Source of the DNA: Brasilonema sennae CENA114
GTDB taxonomy: Bacteria; Cyanobacteriota; Cyanobacteriia; Cyanobacteriales; Nostocaceae
DNA: 64,000 nt
Direction: 5' to 3'
Assembly (NCBI RefSeq): GCF_006968745.1
Contig: NZ_CP030119.1
Coordinates: 1 to 64,000, forward strand
Positions 17,283 to 25,604 of the stretch are shown piece by piece (positions within the stretch are counted from its first letter, which is position 1; every line of letters begins with the position of its first letter). The translations under genes and the position numbers were made by a program. The notes below the pieces were generated by a model that worked only from the letters and a program-made list of their open reading frames with translations, did no database searches and had not been told where the DNA came from.

Positions 17283-18200
17283 TTATGTAGCATCTTGAGC
17301 TTTCTCGTCTACGGCATCTTTCTCGCCTTCATCTTCTTTCACAGTATGTGAAAATCCTGACGGCAATTTTTCGCAATTAAAACCCAGCAAGTCATGAGCT
17401 GGCTTTAAATATTCTTCAAACTCATCCAACCACGACTTAACTCTTGCCCTGACAGCAATAAGAGAACCAAAATCTTTAGAAGAAGCCTGCCTGAAAGTTA
17501 AATCATTTTCATCAATAAAATCATAACAATAATCAATTAAATCAGGCATTAAGACTTCTACTAAACCTTGGTCAAGTAAGGTTTTACGAATAGGAGATGA
17601 AGTATAACGACCAAATTTTTCTTGTTCTCCAAAAAATAGGTTTTTAACAACTACATAATCAACTTTGTTGTCACAATAACTATGTAAAGCCTTTAAAATG
17701 TTTACAGAGTCACGAAGTCGATTAATAACCGATACCATAGTAACTCTGTAGCCAAGTTCATCTGCCAGCGTCTCAAAGAAAGATAACTCTTTCACAAATA
17801 ATTCAAAAACTCCGCCCGATTGAGCTGGTAAATCAAGTAAAACTAATGGGAAAGTTTCTGCTTCTAAATCCATTAATAATTGGTCTGCTTTTCCTCTCTC
17901 AAAAACATTAATACAACGGACTAAGCCTAGGTTGAATTTTTCATGATGTCGGCGTAATTGATTATTACGCTGGTCAGCATCATAAGCAATACAAAAAAGA
18001 TTTTTATCAATATAAAGTTGAAGCAAACCTCGTGCAAAAGTACTCTTACCAACACCACCTTTATCACCAGTAACAATTACAAGTCTCTTTGTTTTCTCTT
18101 TCTCCTGTTGTTGTTGATTATCTTGATGTTGTTGATTGTCCTGATGTTGTTGATGATTATCAGACATAGGTTTATTCCTTTTAATATTAATACGAGACAT
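17283..18200 (-). CDS. ParA/MinD-like ATPase
   Basis: 305 residues. After a Gln/His-rich head with imperfect repeats of HQDNQQ (about 16-32) comes a deviant Walker A, TGDKGGVGKSTFARG, and a Walker B-like LVLLDLPAQSGG, both characteristic of ParA/MinD/Soj ATPases. The protein should bind ATP, dimerise and act with a partner on DNA or membrane. It is first in a minus-strand run with its own paralogue and a membrane protein. The ParB-like gene is 3.5 kb away and opposite in direction, so this may serve partition or a transfer process. A tail of about 40 residues (GFSHTVKEDEGEKDAVDEK) is acidic. Confidence 0.8.
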   Translation of the reverse strand: MSRINIKRNKPMSDNHQQHQDNQQHQDNQQQQEKEKTKRLVIVTGDKGGVGKSTFARGLLQLYIDKNLFCIAYDADQRNNQLRRHHEKFNLGLVRCINVFERGKADQLLMDLEAETFPLVLLDLPAQSGGVFELFVKELSFFETLADELGYRVTMVSVINRLRDSVNILKALHSYCDNKVDYVVVKNLFFGEQEKFGRYTSSPIRKTLLDQGLVEVLMPDLIDYCYDFIDENDLTFRQASSKDFGSLIAVRARVKSWLDEFEEYLKPAHDLLGFNCEKLPSGFSHTVKEDEGEKDAVDEKAQDAT

Positions 18201-18793
18201 ATTTAAGAAGCCTTTAAAGAAAATCTTCTCTGAAAGTTAACAATTAATTGAGACAGGCATATTTCAAGCTTTGGCATTGAAATATGCTATCACTTCACAA
18301 GACTTCCGTCCTTACACAAACTGTAAGAATTTAGGAGTCAGAATGCTTGTCAAATCAAGAATTGAAACGATAGATATTTTGTGGAAATCATCACCCCAAT
18401 AGCTGGAAGCTTTGTTTATTCACCGATTCTAGATTCTGAATTCTTACAAAACACTTCCTTCCAACACTCGAATTAAGGAAATGGAAAAATTTCTCGTGTA
18501 GTAAAAACCAATTGCTAAATTCGGAATATAAATACTAATCGTCAGCCATAAGTCAAGATAGTTTGCTCAGAAACTACCCTCAGTATCTCAATCCAAACTA
18601 GAAAGGAAAACAGATTAATATTTAATTTACTTTCCAACTTTAGTATGAAATGTAAATTAAATAATACTTTATAGATATATAAAATTGTTTTTAAATATCA
18701 AATATTAAGTCATTTTTATAAAAAGTGTAATGATAAATAAACTATTAAACTAACTATATTCATTCTTAGCAATTTTCGGAAATGTCTAATAAG
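18201..18793. other. Gene-free AT-rich region upstream of the ParA-like operon
   Basis: 593 bp without a gene. It contains a perfect 11-bp inverted repeat, GCATATTTCAA at 18257-18267 with TTGAAATATGC at 18277-18287, about 60 bp upstream of the ParA-like start, and a second one, TATTTAATTTA at 18619-18629 with TAAATTAAATA at 18653-18663. The first could be an operator or part of a centromere-like site; the remainder is AT-rich and unassigned. Confidence 0.35.
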
Positions 18794-19246
18794 GTAACCG
18801 TTCAGGGGGGAGTGCCCTTGACGATACCCATTGCCTAATTAGTCGGTGAAACCCAGATATTATATGAATATGAACCCATGTAGATTGAGGCATATTGTTC
18901 AAGGCGATCGCTGACCAAGATGAACCCATGCAGATTGAAGAATATAGTCAACACCCCCAGGACTGCTTATCCTCCTTGCGGAAGTTACTTGACTCCCGCT
19001 AGATTTTTGCTGCTCGTCACTCATTGATTACCTTTGGAAGTAAAGAAGAAGAATCTTGACCAACGCGTGCGGAGGCAATAGCTTGTGTCATAAACTCCAA
19101 AACATTACGACGCTCGTACCTTAGGGTAGTAACCACAGTCATCATTCGCGCAAAAAAAGTACTACCAGCTTGTGTTTGCGTGCCAAAGCTGGTACGTCGC
19201 CATATGACAGCAGGACGAATAGCTGGACGAGACTCGACAATAAATA
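18794..19246 (-). mobile_element. IS66-family remnant (transposase C-terminus and end)
   Basis: The minus strand from about 19246 to a stop at 19017-19019 encodes AIRPAVIWRRTSFGTQTQAG and RNVLEFMTQAIASA, the C-terminal signature of IS66-family TnpC transposases (R..FGTQ..G....ER....TC....RN...F). Downstream, GTAACCGTTCAGG at 18794 resembles an IS66 terminal repeat, which starts GTAA. The rest of the transposase is missing. An imperfect direct repeat (TGAACCCATG plus AGATTGA, 18871-18888 and 18921-18938, period 50 bp) lies between the stop and the end. Confidence 0.6.
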
Positions 19247-19358
19247 GGGCTTGCTGAAAAAGTCATGAAAAGGCAACAGAAGAATTGACCAAGTAGTCAG
19301 ACAAGAGCAAATATAAGCTTTTGTTGTCTAAAATGACTCGAAGCATCATTTTCACTAA

Positions 19359-20516
19359 TCAAATCAGTGAAAAAAGACGTGATTTTGAAAGTAGGCATAA
19401 AAAGACACAAAAAACCCGTGCAAGCAGGGTAGAAAGATTCATAACTAAAAAAGAAATAGCAATAGAAGTTAAAGAAGTATGAGGAAGTTTAGCCATGACT
19501 CTACCAAGGCTAAATCTTCGTTTACCTTGTCCAAACTTACCCTCAATACAATTACGAATCCTTTCGTCTTCTAAAGCTTGTTTCTTTGTTTGTGGACTGA
19601 CATTTTTGGGTGGTCTTCCCAACGGGGGTCCACTAATTCTAATTCCTCTTTCTTTACACCAAGCTTGATTCTCTCTCGTGCGATAAATTTGATCAACATG
19701 AACGGATTCAGGATAATATCCGGTGTAGCTTTTGTAGGCTTCAACTTGTGATTTTAAATCTTTTGATTCGTTAAAATTATCCCAGCTAATATGCTCCAAA
19801 AATACATAGCCTTCATAGCAACTGGCTGAAAATTTTGCCCCAAACTCGACATTTTTTCCTGCTTTTCCACGGACAATCGGACGAATATGTGGTTGGCTTA
19901 AACTGACGATGCGGTCTTCTATACTCTGTTTTTTATTTTCATATAGCCATAATTGTTGACGATAAATTTCTGCTACTACTAGCAATATCTTATATTGGCT
20001 GTTGCTCAAATTTACAAGTGATGCACCCAAATCTATCAACTGCTGAATATGAGCGAAATTTCTTTTCATATATTGCAGTTGTCGTTTGATAGCTTTCCTT
20101 CTTTCTTTAATGGTTGGTTTTCTTTTTTTTGCGACTGCTAAATAATTCTTTCTTGCTATCTTCCTATAGGTTCTTGGTTTCTTTATTTTTTTGACTTTCA
20201 GGGAGGTATATAAAATATCTATAATTGTTTCTGTTTGCTTTCTGGCTTGATTTAATAATCCGAAATCGGTAGGATAACTTATATCTGCTGGTGCACAACT
20301 GGCATCTAATATTAACTTTCCCCGATTTGGAAGCTCCGGCTCACTTTTTGAATCTTCGGTTTCTGACTTTTTTTCTTTGACTACCTCCTCTTTTGTTTCC
20401 CTTGCCTGTTTGACTATTTCTTGATTGATTTTATTGACTACGTTTATATCTATTCTTTCTCTAAAGTGAACTAGCATTGAAGCGTCAAATGGTGCTTTCT
20501 TACTATAGACTGACAT
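19359..20516 (-). pseudogene. IS5-like DDE transposase, main part
   Basis: 385 residues starting at MSVYSKKAPFDASMLVHFRERI. The catalytic triad context is visible: LILDASCAPADISYPTD (first Asp), VHVDQIYRTREN (second Asp) and EGKFGQGKRRFSLGR (Glu), followed by a hydrophobic C-terminus. A Lys/Glu-rich spacer separates the N-terminal part from the first Asp, as in cyanobacterial IS5/IS1182-like enzymes. The first 100 residues lie in another frame upstream (20503-20808), so the protein is made only if a ribosome shifts frame. More likely the copy is inactive. Confidence 0.8.
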
Positions 20517-20808
20517 TCCTATAAAGTATTGCAGATAAGGATTCTCCCTTATTTGCTCTACTGTTTCTCGCTTCCCTTATTCCTAATTTTTCTTTGATTA
20601 TTAATGCTCCCAATGCTATCCTAAATGTTTTAGCTGGTGCCCCTATTTCTTCTGAAAACATCGCTGCGTATTCCGCTTCAAATTCTGACCACGGTATCAT
20701 TTTCGCCATGATTACCCAGCGGTTATCTGATGCTAGTTGACCCCCAAAGGGTAGTTCAAAGTTTTCTGGGGGTGTTTCTTGTTCTTGCGCTTTGCGATAC
20801 ATTTTCAC
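20503..20808 (-). pseudogene. IS5-like transposase, N-terminal part before a frameshift
   Basis: 101 residues: DNRWVIMAKMIPWSEFEAEY through ALGALIIKEKLGI is the conserved N-terminus of this transposase class. After LGI the frame is lost; the correct continuation RETVEQIRENPYLQYFIGMS is encoded in the next frame from about 20575. No A-tract or other obvious slippery site is present at the shift, so a simple indel is more likely than programmed frameshifting. Confidence 0.75.
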
Positions 20809-20927
20809 GCATCCTGGTGCAAGGCTTTTTACCTATCTTACCCTTTTTTCTTGCACCTGCTTCACCTTTTTTCCCCTGACACTCTTTATTCATCTAGGTT
20901 TTACATTTATTCAGCAAGCCCTAAATA

Positions 20928-21122
20928 ATTGCATTTACAGGAACACTTTCTTCTTTCAGGTTCTTTACTTGCGCTAAATGCAATTCCTTAGTAAATCCGC
21001 TGATTTCCCAGAGTTCTTTCTGGTATTACTCGATTCTCGCTTTCCCATCTCCGTAGTGTAGACGTAGAAACGCCAAGCAGTTTTGCAAACTCCCCTACCT
21101 TCCACATCAAAAACTTACTCAT
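20928..21122 (-). pseudogene. IS607-type serine resolvase N-terminal remnant
   Basis: Starting at 21122 on the minus strand the translation is MSKFLMWKVGEFAKLLGVST then STLRRWESENRVIPERT and GNQRIY, the MerR-like DNA-binding head of IS607 TnpA. One frameshift later it reads KELHLAQVKNLKEES and, across the inserted IS5-like element, NAIIYCRVSS, the start of the serine recombinase domain with its catalytic Ser context. The remainder is missing: the frame runs into the IS66 remnant. So it is frameshifted, interrupted by an IS and truncated. Confidence 0.75.
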
Positions 21123-21168
21123 ACTAAACAAGTATAAGTAAGTTTAACAAAGTTTTTAGCTATTTAAT

Positions 21169-21570
21169 TTAGCTCTTGGCAGCCATCATCTCCATCGTCT
21201 CTAACGCTACCTTAGCCACTTGAACAGCAGCCTGAAACGGCAGCATCCGCACCTCTTCTAAAAGCTGCTGAACAGAGCGCGATTGCTGTTGAAGCTCACC
21301 ATCATTCACACGGTTTACATCTTCATCTGCAACGCTTGATCTCTGTTGTTCTCCTTCTAGATAGACTTGTAGCTGCAACAGGGTCCATCCCTTCAGTTCA
21401 GCAATCCTTTCCAGATTATTATCATCAGGCCAAGTGCGCTCTTTCTCCCAATACTGTACAGCCTGATTACTGACACCAAGCAGCTTGGCAAAACTGCGTT
21501 GACTTCTTTCACCTCGCAGTTCTTTGAGTAACTCAGCCAACCTTTGTCTTGATGTCTCTCCTACTTGCAT
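21169..21570 (-). CDS. XRE-family transcriptional regulator
   Basis: 133 residues. The helix-turn-helix is in RSQRSFAKLLGVSNQAVQYWEKERTWP (about 20-47), a Cro/CI-type pattern. The rest is a polar linker (QQRSSVADEDVNRVNDGELQQ) and a C-terminal helix (FQAAVQVAKVALETMEMM) suited to dimerisation. It is divergent from the ParB-like gene, with 142 bp of AT-rich DNA containing TTGACA-like elements (near 21637 and 21646) between them, so it may control copy number or partition genes of the adjacent replication region, as small plasmid regulators often do. Confidence 0.82.
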   Translation of the reverse strand: MQVGETSRQRLAELLKELRGERSQRSFAKLLGVSNQAVQYWEKERTWPDDNNLERIAELKGWTLLQLQVYLEGEQQRSSVADEDVNRVNDGELQQQSRSVQQLLEEVRMLPFQAAVQVAKVALETMEMMAAKS

Positions 21571-21712
21571 CTTCCATACCTCTATCTACTACAAAAATAT
21601 CACAAATTTTTCCTGAAAACAAATTTTTTACTTGACAAATTGACACTTGACAATAAATAGTAAAATAAAACACGTTAAATAAAACACAGAGTATTAATGA
21701 AGTTAGAAGTCA

Positions 21713-22795
21713 ATGTCCACTAGTGAGCAAATTGAAATTCAAGAAGTATCCCTCAATCTTTTAACCCCTCATCCATACTACTTCAGGATTTATGGTGCAA
21801 ATGAAGATGTATCAGACTTGGTGGAACTTATAGCTGAAAGGAACTGGGTAGAGCCGCTTGTTGTAACTCCAGATTACGTGATTGTTTCAGATCACAGACC
21901 TTGGAAGGTGTGTCAAATACTGGGCAAAGATTGTATCCCTGTAGTTTTCAGACAGTTTCCAGACGAGATTGCCCTACTCAAAGCACTACTGCTAGAAAAT
22001 GCCAGTCGTAAGAAGACCATAGAGCAGAGAATCAAAGAGGGTATGGCTTGGGAATCAATAGAAAAACATAAGGCAAAGCAAAGGCAAGGAAGGCGGACAG
22101 ACTTGACCAACATTCCGGAAACTTTTCCGGAATGTTCAACAGGAGACTCGCGTGATGCAATCGGTTCACGGATTGGTCTTTCTGGAAGATCCTACTCAAA
22201 AGGACGTTCGGTCGTTAAGCGTATCGATTCTTTACTTCAAGAAGGCAACGAGAAGAGGGTCCAGTTTTTGCTGTCAGTTTTGAATAAGAGTATCGATGCT
22301 GCCCAGAAGCTACTTCAAATGAGCGTTGCAGAGCAAAATGCGATCGCACAGTTGATAGAGAAAGGCAAAGCTCGCAGCACTACCACAGCCATCCGTATGC
22401 TGTGTGAGCAGAGTCAACCAACAGTGCAGGTAAAAACACAGTCCTGTTGGAACTGCCAACATCGATTAGAGTCGATAGACAACCAAAGTATTTACTGCAA
22501 TAAGTTCGGCATCCTCAACCTGATATACAAATCAGGGGATGAACGTGGTCGAGAGTGCCCAGAGTGGAGAGACAGAACCTCACCACCAGCACCATTGAAA
22601 AACCCCACCTGCACGTTCCAAGTCTTACTACCGCTTGAGTGGCAAAACCGACTAGAAGAAACGGCAGCATCAGTCGGCATGGATGCAACTACCTGGATTA
22701 CTAACCTGATTGGGGCTAGTTTGTATGAAAGCTTGGACTGTCAACAACCCACCACTGATGCTCCGCATACAGTAGGGGCGCTATCAAAGCCCTAG
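21713..22795 (+). CDS. ParB-like DNA-binding protein
   Basis: 360 residues. The N-terminus (IQEVSLNLLTPHPYYFRIYG ... DLVELIAERNWVEPLVVTPD) is a ParB/Srx-like domain. The usual GHRR box is changed to SDHRPWKV, so the CTP/nuclease pocket may be altered. A KorB-like helix-turn-helix region follows (RIGLSGRSYSKGRSVVKRID). Residues about 250-280 carry a four-cysteine cluster (CWNCQHRLESIDNQSIYCNK ... RECPEW), possibly zinc binding. A perfect palindrome encodes NIPETFPEC in the linker. A likely role is partition or plasmid gene regulation. It lies upstream of the replication genes, divergent from the XRE regulator. Confidence 0.75.
   Translation: MSTSEQIEIQEVSLNLLTPHPYYFRIYGANEDVSDLVELIAERNWVEPLVVTPDYVIVSDHRPWKVCQILGKDCIPVVFRQFPDEIALLKALLLENASRKKTIEQRIKEGMAWESIEKHKAKQRQGRRTDLTNIPETFPECSTGDSRDAIGSRIGLSGRSYSKGRSVVKRIDSLLQEGNEKRVQFLLSVLNKSIDAAQKLLQMSVAEQNAIAQLIEKGKARSTTTAIRMLCEQSQPTVQVKTQSCWNCQHRLESIDNQSIYCNKFGILNLIYKSGDERGRECPEWRDRTSPPAPLKNPTCTFQVLLPLEWQNRLEETAASVGMDATTWITNLIGASLYESLDCQQPTTDAPHTVGALSKP
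22109..22136. repeat. Perfect 13-bp inverted repeat inside the ParB-like gene
   Basis: AACATTCCGGAAA (22109-22121) is followed after CT by its exact complement TTTCCGGAATGTT (22124-22136). It lies in frame in the linker between the ParB-like domain and the helix-turn-helix region. It could be a small mobile palindrome or a binding site. As RNA it would make a very stable hairpin in the message. Confidence 0.7.
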
Positions 22796-22839
22796 TTGAC
22801 CCGACGCCTTTTAGGAGCCTAACTTAGGCAAGGTTAAAG

Positions 22840-22972
22840 AACCTACCAAGAGAAAATACATTTCGGTTTTCAAACTGGTGACATCGTTAAAGCGGTTGTC
22901 AGAACTGGCAAGAAGGTAAAGGTACTTACGTTGGTAAAGTGGCAATTCGTTTAGAGCAGGACAAGGTTAATG
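22840..22972 (+). pseudogene. Decayed IscB/HNH-type endonuclease C-terminal remnant
   Basis: The translation from about 22850 reads KIHFGFQTGDIVKAVVRTGK, and after a one-base frameshift near 22917 it continues GTYVGKVAIRLEQDKV. The combination FGFQTGD.VKA...GK..GTY.G.VA.R is the C-terminal pattern of RRXRR/IscB-like HNH proteins. No HNH or RuvC part remains upstream, so only a short relic is present. Low certainty because it is only about 40 residues. Confidence 0.4.
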
Positions 22973-24514
22973 TCAATAGGGGATAATAAAAAGGATACCA
23001 ACCCTCAATCTGCATCCTACGAGGTGGAAATTACAGGGTTAAACTTACCGCAGGTGGCTTTTGCCTCCAAGCAGTTCAGGAAACCCAGAAACCTACCTCC
23101 AACAAAACCACCGCTATTCACTCACAAGCAGTATGAGATGACCGCAACTAGCGCACCGATTATCAGTGCAACGAGCGCATACCTCAAGCATCCTGACTGG
23201 AACGAGTACAGTAATGGTCGCTTTTACTTTCAGAAACCATTCGGAAAAGGGCGCTACATTGAGTTTTACATCCTCAACCAGCAATCGCATCACCCGGAAT
23301 ACATCTGCAACCAAGCTGAACATGAAATTCTCGCTCGATACGGTGTGATGGCAGCACGACTCCATGCGGTGTTTGCAACTTATGCAGCAATGCAGACGGA
23401 ACCTTGGAAGGAGCCGTTTGTTCTCAAAGGTAGTGAGTTAATTAAGACACTACAAGTTTACAAAACTAAAAAACTGACCAAATCACAAAAACTGAAAGCA
23501 ATCACTGATTTAGCCTTGGTTGTTGGGACTCTTGGTGCAGTCATCCATTGGTATGAAGGGGAATTAAACCTGTGCGTTAAAGAGCGTAGTCTACTTTGGG
23601 TGGTGAGTGTGCAGGAATACGGTCAGCTAAATCTACAGGGTGAGGTGGAATCTCCTTGTGAAGTTGTCATCCGGGTGCAACCAGGTCTTTGGACTTATAA
23701 CTTCCTTAACCTTAAAGGTGAGCGGGAGAGGAGATCGTTGTATCAGTACGGACTTATACCGAAGCAGATATTCAATATAGATCCACATCGCCAGAAGTTA
23801 GCGGCTAGCTTATGCTTGTATATAATTCAGAATAGCCGCGCCCACAAGAGTGGTGTATACACAATCGAGAATTTATTGAGTAAAGTATTACCCGCAGAAG
23901 AAATAGAACGGGCAATTGCAGACCGTAGATATGGATGGAAATTGAAAGAATCCGTAGACAACGCTCTACTGGTTTTACGAGATACCCCTGGTTTCAAAAT
24001 TGAGTTTGATGACAAAACTTATCCTCAATGGCTAAGACCTGTTTGGAATTTGCCAGACGATTTAGCTGAGATACCCACAAAGGAAAGGAACCAGCGCCTT
24101 TTAGGGTCAAAGTGGCTCCCTGACCACTACATTGTGAATCACTGGTTTCCAGCATTGGTAATTTTTAAACTGCCAGCCACTATACAAGAACACTTGGACG
24201 AATTAGCAACCCATAAAGCTGAGACAGGTCAAAGGATTACTAGGCGTAAAGCCAGAAAATCTGACAAGTTGCTTAATGCTAATCAAGGTGACTCCGACTC
24301 TGAGTTCTTACAGAATAAAACTGACCAATCAGTAGCTCTAACTGGGGCTATAGTACAGCAAACAAGGAAAGCCATTCGGATGAGCCAGACAGAACTCGCC
24401 CACGCTATGGGTAAAAGTCAAAGTTGGGTGCGTGATATTGAGAACAAGCTGAAAGACCAGGTGATTAAGCCAAAATACGCTCTTAAACTCAAAACTATAC
24501 TCAGCATATCATAA
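22970..24514 (+). CDS. Plasmid replication-associated protein with XRE domain
   Basis: 514 residues. The body (about 60-400) looks like a mixed alpha/beta and winged-helix replication-type protein: WNEYSNGRFYFQKPFGKGRY, LKAITDLALVVGTLGAVIHW, YQYGLIPKQIFNIDPHRQKL and a second segment around VYTIENLLSKVLPAEEIERA. The C-terminal 60 residues are a clear Cro/CI helix-turn-helix (AIRMSQTELAHAMGKSQSWV). It is followed by a rho-independent terminator and then by the iterons and the large Rep gene, so it probably regulates or assists replication. I do not recognise the main domain by name. It starts at ATG 22970 inside a decayed HNH relic, so the true start may be further in. Confidence 0.6.
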   Translation: MSIGDNKKDTNPQSASYEVEITGLNLPQVAFASKQFRKPRNLPPTKPPLFTHKQYEMTATSAPIISATSAYLKHPDWNEYSNGRFYFQKPFGKGRYIEFYILNQQSHHPEYICNQAEHEILARYGVMAARLHAVFATYAAMQTEPWKEPFVLKGSELIKTLQVYKTKKLTKSQKLKAITDLALVVGTLGAVIHWYEGELNLCVKERSLLWVVSVQEYGQLNLQGEVESPCEVVIRVQPGLWTYNFLNLKGERERRSLYQYGLIPKQIFNIDPHRQKLAASLCLYIIQNSRAHKSGVYTIENLLSKVLPAEEIERAIADRRYGWKLKESVDNALLVLRDTPGFKIEFDDKTYPQWLRPVWNLPDDLAEIPTKERNQRLLGSKWLPDHYIVNHWFPALVIFKLPATIQEHLDELATHKAETGQRITRRKARKSDKLLNANQGDSDSEFLQNKTDQSVALTGAIVQQTRKAIRMSQTELAHAMGKSQSWVRDIENKLKDQVIKPKYALKLKTILSIS

Positions 24515-24533
24515 ATATAATGTTGTATTTAAT

Positions 24534-24571
24534 ACAAAGCCTGTAGATTGCACTGTGGGCTTTGTTTTTTT
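24534..24571 (+). terminator. Rho-independent terminator
   Basis: ACAAAGCC (24534-24541) pairs with GGCTTTGT (24558-24565), followed by a run of T. It lies 20 bp after the stop of the preceding gene. Confidence 0.75.
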
Positions 24572-24657
24572 GTCGAAACACTAATCCTAGGGGATGGAAA
24601 AATTGTGCTTTAGTAGTTTTTGTTTACCAATCGATGCTGACAGTAAAAGCGATTGGG

Positions 24658-24876
24658 CTACCATAAGTCCACAAGACAGGCTACTTTGTATGCCTGCAGC
24701 ACGCTGCTTTCAACACGTAGTGTGCGCTTGCGCTTACGAAAAATTATGGAAGGGGCAATAAAGCTAGGGAGTTGATTTTGTAGGAAATGCTCCCAAAACT
24801 TTTCAGGCAGTTTTTGTGTCGTCAGCTGAGGCAGAAAATAAGGTTTTTCTTTTGGAGAGCTTAGATTGACCTTCAT
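24658..24876 (-). pseudogene. Short unassigned remnant
   Basis: A 72-residue frame (MKVNLSSPKEKPYFLPQLTT, then FWEHFLQNQLPSFIAPSIIF) with a basic stretch RKRKRTL. It has no ribosome site and no recognisable domain, and lies in a region of repeats and relics ahead of the replication origin. It may be a scrap of a transposase or not a gene at all. Confidence 0.2.
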
Positions 24877-24968
24877 ACTTGCTCAGAGCAAGCCTCAACG
24901 TCCAAAAACTGGACTGTTTCCAACGCCTGTTTGATAACTCACTAGATAACAAAAGTTCAGCTGATTTT

Positions 24969-25001
24969 CTCGCCGTGACATTAACACCCCCTCACCATGA
25001 C
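24969..25001 (+). repeat. Iteron copies, distal group
   Basis: One full 22-bp unit (ATTAACACCCCCTCACCATG plus AC at 24980-25001) is preceded by the second half of another (CTCGCCGTGAC, 24969-24979). The unit matches the three tandem copies 400 bp downstream with one or two substitutions, so it belongs to the same replication-control repeat family. Confidence 0.75.
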
Positions 25002-25019
25002 ATTGAAGAAGAACTCAGT

Positions 25020-25395
25020 TGTCAGAACGCAGAACGGGCTAGCGCTCCGCTAACAGAATCACTTTCGTTGGGGATTGGAACCCCAACAGTTATGTCGCCA
25101 ACGCCAGATCCGTAGGTCGGGAAAACGCGCTTGTGCTCTACTTGGGGAGCCACTGCGTTGGACGGGTTTCCCGGCTTGAAGCAAGTGGCGTGAGACCCCA
25201 AGACCGCACTGGCTCCCCTCATTAAGTACTGGCTGCCCTGTAGACGGTGGGGATTTAAACCCCAAGACGAGTCAATGCCAGATACCTACGGAGGGAGACC
25301 CTCCTGCAGTACTGGCTCCCCAGTCGTACAGAAGTTCATTCTGAGTTCTGACTCCTGAGTTCTGTTAGCGCAGTGAGGCGCAACCTGTTCTTTTT
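25020..25395. repeat. GC-rich dispersed repeats between iteron groups
   Basis: No convincing gene. The stretch is rich in imperfect palindromes and in variants of ACTGGCTCCCC, CCCCAAGAC and similar strings, ending in a CTGAGTTCTGACTCCTGAG run that matches the repeat near 16480. Short frames here are by-products of the repeats. Confidence 0.45.
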
Positions 25396-25396
25396 G

Positions 25397-25461
25397 TTAA
25401 CACCCCCTCGCCGTGACATTAACACCCCCTCGCCGTGACATTAACACCCCCTCACCGTGAC
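25397..25461 (+). repeat. Three tandem 22-bp iterons
   Basis: Units 25397-25417 (21 bp visible), 25418-25439 and 25440-25461 read (A)TTAACACCCCCTCGCCGTGA and C, with the third having CTCACC in place of CTCGCC. Tandem directly repeated 22-mers immediately upstream of a replication protein gene are the hallmark of iteron-controlled plasmid origins. The Rep protein at 25605 or the XRE-containing protein upstream would bind them. Confidence 0.85.
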
Positions 25462-25604
25462 AAAAGATTTTTAAAATGCTTGATTTTATTAGGGTTACAG
25501 CTATTAGTACTTGCCTGATCATTTTTGATCATTTTTGATCGGTTAGTAGTTTTTTAGTAAAAAAAACCAGGGTGGTACTGTAAGGACGCATACAAATTTC
25601 GGGT
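25462..25604. other. Putative origin of replication, AT-rich part
   Basis: Between the iterons and the rep gene is an AT-rich stretch containing TGATCATTTT repeated in tandem (25516-25525, 25526-25535) and a third partial copy TGATCGG, then a poly-A run. Iterons next to an AT-rich repeat form the classic unwinding layout. The same stretch must contain the rep promoter. Confidence 0.55.

Larger units (their letters stand above)
19247..20921 (-). mobile_element. IS5-like insertion sequence, 1675 bp
   Basis: The ends are inverted repeats GGGCTTGCTGAA (19247-19258 and its complement at 20910-20921), flanked by a 6-bp direct repeat TAAATA (19241-19246 and 20922-20927). Removing the element and one TAAATA restores the reading NAIIYCRVSS of the IS607 resolvase remnant on either side, which confirms the boundaries and the target duplication independently. 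It carries one DDE transposase gene, now in two frames. Confidence 0.85.

Noticed and set aside
25397..25461. Possible CRISPR array
   Set aside because: The 22-bp units are directly abutting with no spacers, so they are iterons.
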